Below the pieces are notes generated by a model. It did no database searches. It had not been told where the DNA came from and saw only the letters and a list, made by a program, of their open reading frames with translations. The translations under genes were made by a program, and so were the position numbers. A stretch of 64,000 nt of DNA from an uncultured Armatimonadota bacterium (GTDB lineage: Bacteria; Armatimonadota; Armatimonadia; Armatimonadales; Armatimonadaceae), in assembly GCA_903910385.1 (NCBI GenBank), contig CAIVZM010000033.1, forward strand, positions 1 to 64,000. The letters run 5' to 3'. The stretch's first letter is position 1. Every line of letters starts with the position of its first letter. This document shows, one piece after another, positions 15,611 to 23,483 of this stretch.

Positions 15611-18217
15611 GTGACTTTCACTGCCAAAACGAAATCATCATTGTTTGCGCTTGCGTCTTTCCTTGTATTACCGGGAATCGCACAGGCGCAGACCCCGGCG
15701 CCGGCTCCAATGCCGCCCGCGCCAACCCCACCTGCGACTACGCCTAAAACGGCGGATGGTAAGCCTGTGGAACCACTAAAACCGCCTGTCAAACCCGGTA
15801 CGCCGAAGCCGTATAAGGAAGTGATAACCGCAGAGGCGAAATCTGACCCCGGCTTATTTACCGTCCATCGCATCGACGACAAAATCTACTATGAGATTCC
15901 CGCCGACGCATTGAATAAAGAAATGCTCTGGACGACGGAAATCGCCAAACTGCCCGCCGGCTTCGGCTATGGCGGAACTGCTGTCGGCGATCGTGTCGTC
16001 CGATGGACGCGACGAAACAACAAAGTATACTTGCGAACGGTATCGTATCAACTGCGCGGCGACGGTAAGACGGCGATTCAACGCGCCGTGGATGACGCTT
16101 CGCTTGAGCCGATTGTCCAGGCATTTGATGTCGAGGCGGAAGGCAAGGATAAATCGGCGGTCATTGAAGTGACACGCCTTTTAACTTCTGATCCGGCGGA
16201 ATTCGCTGTAAAGCGCGAGTTAGGCGCGGCTGGCGTCGACCCGTCACGTTCGTATGTCGAGCAAACGAAGTCCTTTCCCAGCAATATCGAAGTCCGTTCG
16301 CTGATGACATTCACACTTGGCCCGCCTGCGCAGGGGCCGTTTGCCCAGGCGCGTCCGTCCGGCGCCAGTAGTGTTACCGCATTGGTTCACTATAGCATGA
16401 CTCTGCTTCCGGCAAAGCCCATGCAAGGCAGGTACTATGATTCCCGCGTCGGCTACTTCACCGAGGGTTTTGAAGATTACACCAGTAATGAAAACCGCGT
16501 CAAGATGCGGGAATATATCACCCGCTACCGGTTAGAGAAGAAAGACCCGAACGCCGCTATTTCCGAGCCGGTCAAGCCCATCGTGTACTACATCAGCCGC
16601 GAAGTCCCCGAGCAATGGCGACCATATATCAAGCAAGCGGTCGAGGATTGGAATATCGCCTTTGAGAAGGCGGGATTCAAAAATGCGATTCAGTGCAAGG
16701 AAGCGCCTTCCCTGAAAGACGAACCGTACTGGGATCCAGAGGACGCTCGCTATTCGGTCATCCGCTGGGCTCCGAACGCTGTCGCGAATGCGATGGGGCC
16801 GCATGTCCATGATCCCAGAAGCGGCGAGATTATTTCCGCACATATCATCGTCTGGCATGATGTCCTGAAACTGGCGCAAGACTGGTACTTTGTGCAGTGC
16901 GCTCCGCTCGATCCGAAGGCGAAATCTCTGCCATTACCACAACCGCTGGTGGGCGAACTACTTCGCTATATCATCGTCCATGAGGTCGGGCATACTCTTG
17001 GCCTGCGCCATAATCATAAAGCGAGTTCCTCCTATACCGTGGCGCAACTTCGGAACAAAGACTTTACCGAAAAGTTCGGCGACGAAGCCTCGATTATGGA
17101 TTACGGACGCTTCAACTATGTGGCGCAACCGGGTGATAACGCTCGTCTGATCCCTAAAATCGGACCGTATGACCTTTTCGCCATCGAATGGGGCTATGCG
17201 CCCATCCCCGGCGCAACGACTCCAGAAGCGGAGAAATCCGCACTCGACAGCATCGCTTCACGGCAAGTCGGCGATCCGACATTGCGCTTTGGCGGTGAGA
17301 GCTTCAACGCCAGCGTCGATCCCACAGTACAAACGGAAGATTTAGGCTCCGACCCCATTGAGGCGACAACCTACGGGTTGCAAAATATCCGTCGCGTCGC
17401 GTCGATGCTCATTCCGGCGACCACACGCTTTGGCGATGACTATTCGTTGTTACAGGAAACGTACGATTCCTTGTTTTCCCAGCGGCGAATGGAACTCAGC
17501 CATGTGGCGAAACTGGTCGGCGGCATGGTGGAAACGGATTATCATGCTGGTCGGGGAGCGCAGGTATTCCGGCCGGTTCCCCGCGCAAAGCAGACGCAGG
17601 CGGTACAGTTTTTGGTCAACAATGCCTTCACTGCTCCTAAAGAGTTCCTCGATCCGGACTTGCTTTACCGCATCTCACCCACGGGCGCGGCGGATACGAT
17701 CCTCAACAGTCAACGATCCGTTCTGGCGTCTCTTTTGAGTGAGAATCGGCTCAAGCGTATGCTGGAAGCGCAGGCGACGACGGGGCAGAATGCCTATACC
17801 GTCGATATGCTGGTCAGTGATCTTCAAAAAGGCATCTGGAGCGAATTGGCTCAACCTGACCCGCAAATCGATATGTACCGCCGCAATCTTCAACGAGCGT
17901 ATCTACGCTATTTGAAGCCCCGCTTGGTCGGCGATGGCGCATCGCAAACCGACTTCCGACCTATAGCGATTGGCTCCCTGCGCGATTTGGATAAGAGTAT
18001 CGCGCAAGCCATTCCTAAAGCCAAAAGCCCGGTTGTCGCGTTACATCTTCAGGAATCACGGAAGGATATTCAAGATATCCTGAACCCGAAATTCCCGCCA
18101 TCCTCCGCAGCGCCTTCTTTGATGTCTCTGCTCGGTCTGGGCGCAAAGGAATCGTCGGCGTCGACGCCCCGTTATCCCGGTTGCTTCGAATGGAACAAGA
18201 ACCTGAGCGAAGAGTAA
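15611..18217 (+). CDS. Secreted zinc metalloprotease, DUF5117/DUF4953 family
   Basis: An 868-residue exported protease. It starts at a GTG with AAGGAG upstream. The signal peptide ends at 'PGIAQA', followed by a Pro/Ala-rich linker. A DUF5117-like domain follows ('RVVRWTRRNNKVYLRTVSYQ'). The catalytic domain has 'HEVGHTLGLRHN' (His457, Glu458, His461, His467 as metzincin-type zinc ligands) and the Met-turn 'SIMDYGRFNY'. Members are periplasmic or extracellular peptidases of unknown substrate. Its last 100 nt are repeated exactly to the stop codon 1.06 kb downstream. Confidence 0.85.
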   Translation: MTFTAKTKSSLFALASFLVLPGIAQAQTPAPAPMPPAPTPPATTPKTADGKPVEPLKPPVKPGTPKPYKEVITAEAKSDPGLFTVHRIDDKIYYEIPADALNKEMLWTTEIAKLPAGFGYGGTAVGDRVVRWTRRNNKVYLRTVSYQLRGDGKTAIQRAVDDASLEPIVQAFDVEAEGKDKSAVIEVTRLLTSDPAEFAVKRELGAAGVDPSRSYVEQTKSFPSNIEVRSLMTFTLGPPAQGPFAQARPSGASSVTALVHYSMTLLPAKPMQGRYYDSRVGYFTEGFEDYTSNENRVKMREYITRYRLEKKDPNAAISEPVKPIVYYISREVPEQWRPYIKQAVEDWNIAFEKAGFKNAIQCKEAPSLKDEPYWDPEDARYSVIRWAPNAVANAMGPHVHDPRSGEIISAHIIVWHDVLKLAQDWYFVQCAPLDPKAKSLPLPQPLVGELLRYIIVHEVGHTLGLRHNHKASSSYTVAQLRNKDFTEKFGDEASIMDYGRFNYVAQPGDNARLIPKIGPYDLFAIEWGYAPIPGATTPEAEKSALDSIASRQVGDPTLRFGGESFNASVDPTVQTEDLGSDPIEATTYGLQNIRRVASMLIPATTRFGDDYSLLQETYDSLFSQRRMELSHVAKLVGGMVETDYHAGRGAQVFRPVPRAKQTQAVQFLVNNAFTAPKEFLDPDLLYRISPTGAADTILNSQRSVLASLLSENRLKRMLEAQATTGQNAYTVDMLVSDLQKGIWSELAQPDPQIDMYRRNLQRAYLRYLKPRLVGDGASQTDFRPIAIGSLRDLDKSIAQAIPKAKSPVVALHLQESRKDIQDILNPKFPPSSAAPSLMSLLGLGAKESSASTPRYPGCFEWNKNLSEE
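18118..18217 (+). repeat. Metalloprotease 3' end, first copy of the direct repeat (100 nt)
   Basis: The terminal 100 nt of the protease gene including TAA. The second copy at 19280-19379 differs at only two positions. Similarity stops right after the stop codon on one side and within a T run on the other. Confidence 0.95.
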
Positions 18218-18301
18218 CCAGTTAGAGGAAACACATGACTGGAAGGCGAAGCGTTCCATACTGCCGTTCACGTTTTTTATAGAAAAGAATTTGGTGAAGA
18301 G

Positions 18302-18964
18302 ATGAATCCAATTTATTGCATTAAATGCAAAAAAGAGATCGCTTCCTTGTACGGATTTTGCCCATACTGTGGAGCATCGCAACGGCATATGGATAGCCCG
18401 GCATCAGACCAGTCAACTATTAAGCCGGATATTGCTCCCATGCCATCGACCAATGTAAAATCGTCTTCAAATAGTAATCTTGGCCTGCTGGCGGTGACTG
18501 TTGGTCTGATAACGGCCGTGGGAGCGGGTGGTTGGTTCTTGACTAATCTGATTCCCAGAGCACCGGAGGGTGATAAATCGGCTTCTAAGACCAGCGGATC
18601 ATTGGCGGATTCCCAAGAAACATTGACCAGTGTCAAAGAAGTTAGACGGCATGTCCTGCCCCTTAACGGCAAAACTATAAAGATCCGCGCAACCGTCGTG
18701 GATATCTCTACAGATGGCGTTGTTGACACTCCCTATCTCATAATCGGCGACAGTACGGACGAGTATTTGGCGGGGGCAGTTAGTAGAACCGGGTATGGCA
18801 ATCCAAACTCTCCCGGAACTGATGAAGTGACTATTAAGGTGGTTCCGCGCCCCCTTGGACTAACGTTTGGCGACATTGTTGAATTTAACGGTGTCTATGA
18901 CGGGGTAAGTAATACGCTCACGGTAACAGATGCCAAGAAGGTCGGCAAGGAGCCGCCTAAATAA
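18302..18964 (+). CDS. Zinc-ribbon membrane protein with OB-fold-like domain
   Basis: A 220-residue protein with an N-terminal zinc ribbon (Cys6, Cys9, Cys20, Cys23: 'YCIKCK' and 'FCPYCG'), a low-complexity linker, one membrane helix at about 60-84, and a C-terminal beta domain ('LNGKTIKIRATVVDIS', 'LTFGDIVEFNGVY') resembling tRNA-anti-like OB folds. It would be anchored with the ribbon inside and the OB domain outside. Function unknown. GGTGAAGAG precedes the ATG. It lies between the two copies of the protease 3' end, so it may be cargo. Confidence 0.7.
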   Translation: MNPIYCIKCKKEIASLYGFCPYCGASQRHMDSPASDQSTIKPDIAPMPSTNVKSSSNSNLGLLAVTVGLITAVGAGGWFLTNLIPRAPEGDKSASKTSGSLADSQETLTSVKEVRRHVLPLNGKTIKIRATVVDISTDGVVDTPYLIIGDSTDEYLAGAVSRTGYGNPNSPGTDEVTIKVVPRPLGLTFGDIVEFNGVYDGVSNTLTVTDAKKVGKEPPK

Positions 18965-19069
18965 TTATAATCGAGTAAAGACTTTGATATTTACCGAATC
19001 AATTTGGAAGAAGCCGCGCTTGGCTATTCTGTTATCAACGGTTCTTCGCTGTCTTCAACTACTCTATAA

Positions 19070-19114
19070 GATATACCGCTTGTATATCGGAGCGATTTCG
19101 TTATATAATCGCTC
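19070..19114 (+). promoter_or_regulatory. Promoter with two overlapping palindromes before truncated parA
   Basis: TTGTAT (19080-19085), an 18-bp spacer and a consensus TATAAT (19104-19109) make a strong promoter. GATATAC/GTATATC (19070-19088) overlaps the -35 box, and GAGCGATT/AATCGCTC (19090-19114) covers the -10 box. Paired operators of this kind are usual for autoregulated par or toxin-antitoxin operons. Confidence 0.7.
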
Positions 19115-19143
19115 AGACATCAAAGGACAGCGGAGCGCAGTAA

Positions 19144-19284
19144 ATGATTCTTGCGGTAGGTAATGTAAAAGGCGGCGTTGGAAAGACAACCCTTGCCGTA
19201 AATCTCGCTATTGCCTTGACCCGTGCGAAACGGGATGTACTGCTCATTGACGGCGACGAGCAAGGAACGGCGGCAGCATTTTGA
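19144..19284 (+). pseudogene. ParA-family ATPase, 5' fragment only
   Basis: 46 codons encode a perfect ParA/MinD N-terminus: '[20 protein letters not shown]' (deviant Walker A) and '[16 protein letters not shown]', then TGA. Full ParA-like proteins have about 190-260 residues. The frame is broken exactly where the second copy of the protease 3' end begins. The start is intact, with promoter, operators and GGAG upstream. The deviant Walker A is complete, but Walker B and the dimer interface are gone. Confidence 0.9.
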
Positions 19285-19379
19285 TGTCTCTGCTCGGTCT
19301 GGGCGCAAAGGAATCGTCGGCTTCGACGCCCCGTTATCCCGGCTGCTTCGAATGGAACAAGAACCTGAGCGAAGAGTAA
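19280..19379 (+). repeat. Second, displaced copy of the metalloprotease 3' end (100 nt)
   Basis: It has 98 of 100 positions identical to 18118-18217 and the same orientation, ending at the same TAA. It joins parA codon 'AAF' on the left and unrelated sequence right after the stop. Confidence 0.95.
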
Positions 19380-19399
19380 AGGCACGAAGGAATATTCCT

Positions 19400-19462
19400 T
19401 CTTAAAACAAAATCCGGGGAGGATACAGGGCAGTAGAATCTGTCCTGTATCCTCCCCGGATT
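19400..19462 (-). terminator. Very strong terminator of the CPBP protease gene
   Basis: 19 perfect base pairs (19411-19429 with 19444-19462), extended by one G-U and three further pairs to a 6-nt loop. On the minus strand it is followed by TTTTGTTTT. Confidence 0.92.
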
Positions 19463-19510
19463 GCGTTCTACCGTTCCAGATTTTCGCCGTCGATTTATCC
19501 CAACGAAACG

Positions 19511-20212
19511 TCACCAGTACTTCCAGTCACCGGTCTGCAACACATAGACGCCTAAGGCGAGGTTTGTCACTGCATGGGCGACGATACAGGCAGTCAGACT
19601 TTTCGTATAGTGCAACAACCCCGCCATCAATGCGGCGAAAAGAAAGGCAACCAGCCACTCCGGGTGGACGCCTGCAAATAATCCGCAGACGATAAAAAAC
19701 GCCAGAGTCGAAAATACGCCAATCGGTAACGACGCCCATTTATCCTGATCGGTCGCGTAGCGCAACATCCATGAGCGCCAAAACACTTCTTCCATAATCG
19801 GAACCATCACTGCCAGACCGTAGAAACGCACGGCGAGGAACGCATTCCGCCATTGCGGATCGATGCTCTCGAACGGGTTCAGCGCCTCCCGACTTCCAAG
19901 TTTCGGGTACGGAATATATTCATTCAGTCCGACCCACCCAATGACCCCGATAATCCCGGCGACTACTCCCAGCGCAATCGATTTACCATCGAAGGTAATC
20001 TCATGACGCCATGCCCGCGCTGCCCAGATTAAAGCAACCGTCACCGCTAGCGCCTTGAGGGAATAAACGAGCGGATACTGTGCTTTAGGAAGATATGACT
20101 CAGCATAGGTAAGCGCCATAAACAATCCCATGGGCAGAACATAGGGGAGCCAGGACGTTCCGGAATCCTTCTTTTCTTCTGTTAACACATCTGATGGCAA
20201 CGAAGTCGACAA
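19511..20212 (-). CDS. Exosortase-associated CPBP (CAAX-like) intramembrane protease
   Basis: A 233-residue membrane protein with about 7 hydrophobic segments. The CPBP motifs are 'MEEVFWRSWMLRY' (Glu141, Glu142, Arg146), 'HPEWL' (His183) and 'HAVTN' (His213). 'VRFYGLAVMVPIMEEVFW' and the tail 'TGDWKYW' match the PEP-CTERM/exosortase-associated CAAX-protease-related group. It fits the two PEP-CTERM substrates in this window, although no exosortase is present here. A downstream position in a minus-strand pair with the TIM-barrel gene (10-nt gap) suggests cotranscription. Confidence 0.85.
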   Translation of the reverse strand: MSTSLPSDVLTEEKKDSGTSWLPYVLPMGLFMALTYAESYLPKAQYPLVYSLKALAVTVALIWAARAWRHEITFDGKSIALGVVAGIIGVIGWVGLNEYIPYPKLGSREALNPFESIDPQWRNAFLAVRFYGLAVMVPIMEEVFWRSWMLRYATDQDKWASLPIGVFSTLAFFIVCGLFAGVHPEWLVAFLFAALMAGLLHYTKSLTACIVAHAVTNLALGVYVLQTGDWKYW

Positions 20213-20222
20213 TAGACGCCTC

Positions 20223-21098
20223 CTAAGGCAGTATATTCAATTTTGTAGCAAGGAATTGCGCCGAACGAGCCAGTTCCTCGATTCCCGTTTCGCCGTCCTC
20301 GATAGAGACCCATCCGTCAAAGCCCACGCCTCGTAGCGCCGTAAATATACGGTCAAAATCAATGATTCCCGTTCCCACTTCGCCATGAATCAACTGTTTG
20401 TAGTCGGTCAGGGTTTCAATGTTAAGTTCGACTCCGGGTCGGGGACGACGGTCGCTAGCATGCATGGTGACCACACGCCGCTTGACATTCTCCAGGAGTT
20501 CGTAAGGGTCTTCTCCCGCCAGAAGCGTATTGGAGGGGTCATAATTAACGCCAAAATACGGAGAATCTACCTGCTGTACAATCGCCAGGAAGCGGTCGCT
20601 ACGCTGGGCGAATTCTGGCATTGTCCAGTAATGGTCTTTGAAATGGTTCTCCATATTCAGGACAACGCCATGTTCTTCCGCAACGGGCAGACATTGCTCA
20701 ATACATTCGACTGTCCAGCGGATACCATCCGCTTCGCTGACCTCGGGACGTCGCTGACCGGATAGAATACGGCAGTATCCGCTTCCCAGCCATGCCGCCG
20801 TCCGAATCATTTCCCGGTGTTCCTCCACCGCCTCACGGCGTTTCTCTACCTCCGGCCAAGTAAAGTCCGGAGACGCGCAAAACATCGGGACGACAAACCC
20901 CGCTTCTTCGACCGCCGCCCGCACTTCCGCTAAATAGGTCGGTGAAAAATTCGCCAGAAAGCCGGGGTGCATCTCAAGTCCCGTCACTCCGAGTGAAAGA
21001 AGATGTTCTTTCGCGATATCGATCCACTCAAAAACGCTCATCGTCTTCGAGATTCCCATCGCATCCATATAGCACTTAGGCATCGCAGCCAGTTTCAT
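20223..21098 (-). CDS. Sugar phosphate isomerase/epimerase-like TIM-barrel protein
   Basis: A 291-residue xylose-isomerase-like TIM barrel (AP_endonuc_2 family). Metal-ligand segments are 'LEMHPGF', 'VVLNMENHF', 'GVNYDPSN', 'VVTMHASDRRP' and 'GWVSIEDGE'. Members isomerise or epimerise sugars, inositols or related compounds; the substrate is not deducible. I chose the ATG at 21098 because the longer frame (to 21158) overlaps the divergent gene and lacks family similarity. Confidence 0.82.
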   Translation of the reverse strand: MKLAAMPKCYMDAMGISKTMSVFEWIDIAKEHLLSLGVTGLEMHPGFLANFSPTYLAEVRAAVEEAGFVVPMFCASPDFTWPEVEKRREAVEEHREMIRTAAWLGSGYCRILSGQRRPEVSEADGIRWTVECIEQCLPVAEEHGVVLNMENHFKDHYWTMPEFAQRSDRFLAIVQQVDSPYFGVNYDPSNTLLAGEDPYELLENVKRRVVTMHASDRRPRPGVELNIETLTDYKQLIHGEVGTGIIDFDRIFTALRGVGFDGWVSIEDGETGIEELARSAQFLATKLNILP

Positions 21099-21139
21099 GC
21101 ACTCTGTTTCACCGTCAATGGGTAAACTTCCTGTATAAT

Positions 21140-21595
21140 ATGGCAAGTGTGTTGCCATCTATAATTGATTTATTGAAAGATTCCTCCGTGCGCGAAGGGT
21201 TAAGGCAGGCATGGTTGGATTCTTCTCCCGGCGTTTATGGCGGTCACGAAGAAGGCGCGTTCATCCTCATGGACGAGCGAGACACATTAAGTATAGCGCG
21301 ATGGCCTCGCGGAGTAAAAAATTATATTGATGTACCTCCGCACCCTTTAGCGCATTATGAAGGCAAACGTATCCTTGCCACATTTCATACCTACCCAAAT
21401 ACGGGACGTAGCTTTGACCCGGAACCAAGCGATGGCGATGTAGACGGCGTTCGGTTCGATAAGGAACTTAAAGTTTCGCATTATTGCGGCGAACTGGTGA
21501 TTTCAGAGGCGAAGATTTATCATATTTTGCCATACGGCGATTGGTATGCATTAACTGAGACAAGGATTTTATTTGATGGCAGTAACGACGATTGA
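21140..21595 (+). CDS. JAMM/MPN-like protein with altered metal motif
   Basis: A 151-residue protein whose core follows a JAB/MPN metalloprotease layout: an acidic 'EEGAFIL' strand, 'ATFHTYPNTG' where active enzymes have HxHP, and 'PSDGDVDG' with the S-x-x-D aspartate. The second histidine is Tyr, so zinc binding is doubtful. 'GELVISEAKIYHILPYG' continues the fold. Bacterial relatives occur in ubiquitin-like conjugation and polymorphic-toxin loci, but no E1/E2 partner is here. TATAAT ends directly before the ATG, so the true start or promoter may differ. A downstream partner overlaps by 20 nt. Confidence 0.55.
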   Translation: MASVLPSIIDLLKDSSVREGLRQAWLDSSPGVYGGHEEGAFILMDERDTLSIARWPRGVKNYIDVPPHPLAHYEGKRILATFHTYPNTGRSFDPEPSDGDVDGVRFDKELKVSHYCGELVISEAKIYHILPYGDWYALTETRILFDGSNDD

Positions 21596-21836
21596 CGATT
21601 CTATCGCCGAACGAATGGGAGCCGCTTTAAAGACCGCAAACCGATTTGCGATTGCCGCAGGCGTAGAACCGGAAGGCAGTCGTGTTACTCTATCGCGGCG
21701 GGTTTCAGAGGAAGGCGTGTCCGTTTGGCGCATTAACTACGGTTTACCTTCCCCTACAATAACGCGTGGCGGCGATTTTATTGTCGAAGTCCGCGTTGAA
21801 GACGGCTCTTTTTACAGGATTTTGCAAGGGCAGTAG
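21576..21836 (+). CDS. Small conserved-looking protein paired with the JAMM-like gene
   Basis: 86 residues, beta-rich in the second half ('VSVWRINYG', 'RGGDFIVEVRVEDG', 'FYRILQGQ'), with a helical N-terminal half. I do not recognise it. The ATG at 21576 lies in the 3' end of the preceding gene (20-nt overlap) with AAGGA nine bases before it, so the two are translated as a pair. A partner or immunity role would fit the layout but is unproven. Confidence 0.6.
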   Translation: MAVTTIDDSIAERMGAALKTANRFAIAAGVEPEGSRVTLSRRVSEEGVSVWRINYGLPSPTITRGGDFIVEVRVEDGSFYRILQGQ

Positions 21837-21894
21837 AGGCTTTACAAACGCTCGGTTTCCTCGCTTGTGAGGGTCAGGAGACAAGCCTAAACGC

Positions 21895-22473
21895 TTACCG
21901 AAGGGTGTCGTTCAAATTACCGAGGACACGGCGCAGATAGCCCCTCGTCCCGATCACTTCGGCGAGAGCGTCGAGGGTCTGTTGATGGCTTGTTTCGGCG
22001 TCCCAGGCGACAAAAAGGGTCTGGAGGCGATCCGCCATTCCCTGATAGGCGCTCTCAAACTCGGTGCGGGCGGATTCCAGAGTAGGGCGGAGTTGGGCGA
22101 TAGTCGCGTCATCGTCCTCCATTTGCGCCTCGCGGAATTCCATGAGGGCTTCCTGCAATTCCAATACCTGAGCGAAAAGCTCCTGAGGGGGTTTGACCGT
22201 CCCTTTGTTTTCCGCCAGATTCACGCCCCGTTCACGGCGGAGGAGGTATTCCGCCCGTGTGAAAGGGTCACGCAACGTGCGGTAAGCGTCATTGAGGAAC
22301 GCCGAAGCGTCCAGAGCCTGCGCCTGCGTTTCCGTATCGGCTGTCGCCCAGCGATCCGGGTGGTATTTACGGGAAAGTTCGCGGAATTTTCGGGTCAAAG
22401 TCACATCGTCTACAGCGACGGGCGCATCCAAAATCTCGAAGTAACTGGCAGTAGGCGAGAAGGTTTCCAACAT
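21895..22473 (-). CDS. hscB: Fe-S cluster co-chaperone HscB
   Basis: A 192-residue J-protein: N-terminal J domain with 'YFEILD', 'LSRKYHPDRW' (HPD at 38-40) and 'LNDAYRTLRDPFTRAEYLL', then the C-terminal helical HscB domain ('FREAQMEDDDATI'). HscB brings IscU to HscA and stimulates its ATPase. It is the last gene of the iscRSUA-hscB series; its partner hscA is 6.5 kb further along the strand. No Shine-Dalgarno sequence lies next to the ATG; a hairpin occupies the leader. Confidence 0.92.
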   Translation of the reverse strand: MLETFSPTASYFEILDAPVAVDDVTLTRKFRELSRKYHPDRWATADTETQAQALDASAFLNDAYRTLRDPFTRAEYLLRRERGVNLAENKGTVKPPQELFAQVLELQEALMEFREAQMEDDDATIAQLRPTLESARTEFESAYQGMADRLQTLFVAWDAETSHQQTLDALAEVIGTRGYLRRVLGNLNDTLR

Positions 22474-22485
22474 AAAATTACTGTG

Positions 22486-22514
22486 CCGGGGAGGAGGTAT
22501 CCCCTTCTCCCCGG
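22486..22514 (-). promoter_or_regulatory. iscA-hscB intergenic hairpin
   Basis: CCGGGGAG / CTCCCCGG, an 8-bp perfect stem in the 48-nt gap, with no U tract after it. It ends 12 nt before the hscB start, so it could affect processing or translation. Confidence 0.5.
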
Positions 22515-22521
22515 AAACGCC

Positions 22522-22899
22522 TTATTTTGCGGTGAAAGATGTGCCGCATCCACAGGAACGGACGGAGTTCGGATTTTCGAATACGAAACCGCCTTCCATC
22601 AAATTACGAATATCATAGTTGAGGACGGAACCACGCAGGTACAGGGCGGACTTGCGGTCAACCACTACTTTAACATCCTCTGCGACTTCGTAGACGACAT
22701 CGAATTCCTCATCCGGTTCCTTCTCCATGTCAATGACATAGGAAAGACCCGAACAGCCGCCTCCCCGAACGCCCAGACGAACATACCAGCCCTCTTTGCC
22801 AGCTTTCGCCTGTTGCTTCTTGACCTGCCGAATGGCATTGGGCGTCAGCTCGACAATAGCGTCGCTCTTCTTTCGAATGGACAGTTCCGTTAAACTCAT
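22522..22899 (-). CDS. iscA: A-type Fe-S carrier IscA
   Basis: A 125-residue HesB/IscA-family carrier. 'GGGCSGLSY' holds the first ligand cysteine and 'SCGCGTSF' near the end the CxC pair; these three cysteines bind the transferred cluster. It moves 4Fe-4S clusters from IscU to target proteins. An N-terminal extension of about 12 residues precedes the 'ELTPNAIRQVKK' start of the domain. ErpA/SufA are close relatives; placement between iscU and hscB supports IscA. Confidence 0.92.
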   Translation of the reverse strand: MSLTELSIRKKSDAIVELTPNAIRQVKKQQAKAGKEGWYVRLGVRGGGCSGLSYVIDMEKEPDEEFDVVYEVAEDVKVVVDRKSALYLRGSVLNYDIRNLMEGGFVFENPNSVRSCGCGTSFTAK

Positions 22900-22926
22900 T
22901 TCACTTCACCTTAAACACCGCAACGA

Positions 22927-22961
22927 AGGTTATGCGTGGCAATTCAGGCGGCGCATAACCT
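22927..22961 (-). promoter_or_regulatory. iscU-iscA intergenic hairpin
   Basis: A 10-bp perfect stem, AGGTTATGCG / CGCATAACCT, with a 15-nt loop and no U tract. It may set relative levels of IscU and IscA by mRNA processing. Confidence 0.55.
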
Positions 22962-22978
22962 CACGATCGACAAACAAA

Positions 22979-23410
22979 CTACGCTACAACTGTTTCCGTA
23001 GCGGAGACATCGGCATTCTGGAGCAGTTTCGCGCCCTGTTTCTGCTGATAATCCTGAATCGCCGCTTTGATGGCATCTTCCGCCAGCACCGAACAGTGAA
23101 TCTTCACGGGGGGAAGGGCGAGTTCCTGAACGATTTCCGTGTTCTTGATCTGCATCGCTTCTTCCAGGGTTCGTCCCTTGACCATTTCAGTCGCAAGGGA
23201 TGACGATGCGATAGCGGAACCGCATCCGAACGTCTTGAACTTGGCATCCTCGATCACGCCCTGCGCGTTAATCTTGAGTTGCAGTTTCATGACGTCGCCG
23301 CACTCCGGCGCTCCGACGATTCCCGTTCCTACTTCTGGATCATTCTTATCGAAGGAACCCACGTTGCGCGGATTCTCATAATGGTCAATAACCTTATCGC
23401 TATACGGCAT
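22979..23410 (-). CDS. iscU: Fe-S cluster scaffold IscU
   Basis: A 143-residue scaffold on which clusters are built. It has the three ligand cysteines Cys37 ('PECGD'), Cys63 ('FGCGSA') and Cys106 ('KIHCSVLAEDA'), the assembly aspartate Asp39, and the 'LPPVK' loop (99-103) recognised by HscA. The last 15 residues extend slightly past the usual end. It is preceded by iscS and followed by iscA on the same strand. Confidence 0.95.
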   Translation of the reverse strand: MPYSDKVIDHYENPRNVGSFDKNDPEVGTGIVGAPECGDVMKLQLKINAQGVIEDAKFKTFGCGSAIASSSLATEMVKGRTLEEAMQIKNTEIVQELALPPVKIHCSVLAEDAIKAAIQDYQQKQGAKLLQNADVSATETVVA

Positions 23411-23445
23411 TTTCTTCCTCTTTCCTGCGTTGTACCTACGTTGGA

Positions 23446-23462
23446 AACCGGGAACCCCGGTT
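23446..23462 (-). promoter_or_regulatory. iscS-iscU intergenic hairpin
   Basis: AACCGGG-AAC-CCCGGTT, a compact 7-bp stem with a 3-nt loop, placed after a run of T on the transcribed strand rather than before one. It is not a terminator. Confidence 0.45.
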
Positions 23463-23483
23463 CATAAAAAATTCAAGACATCG

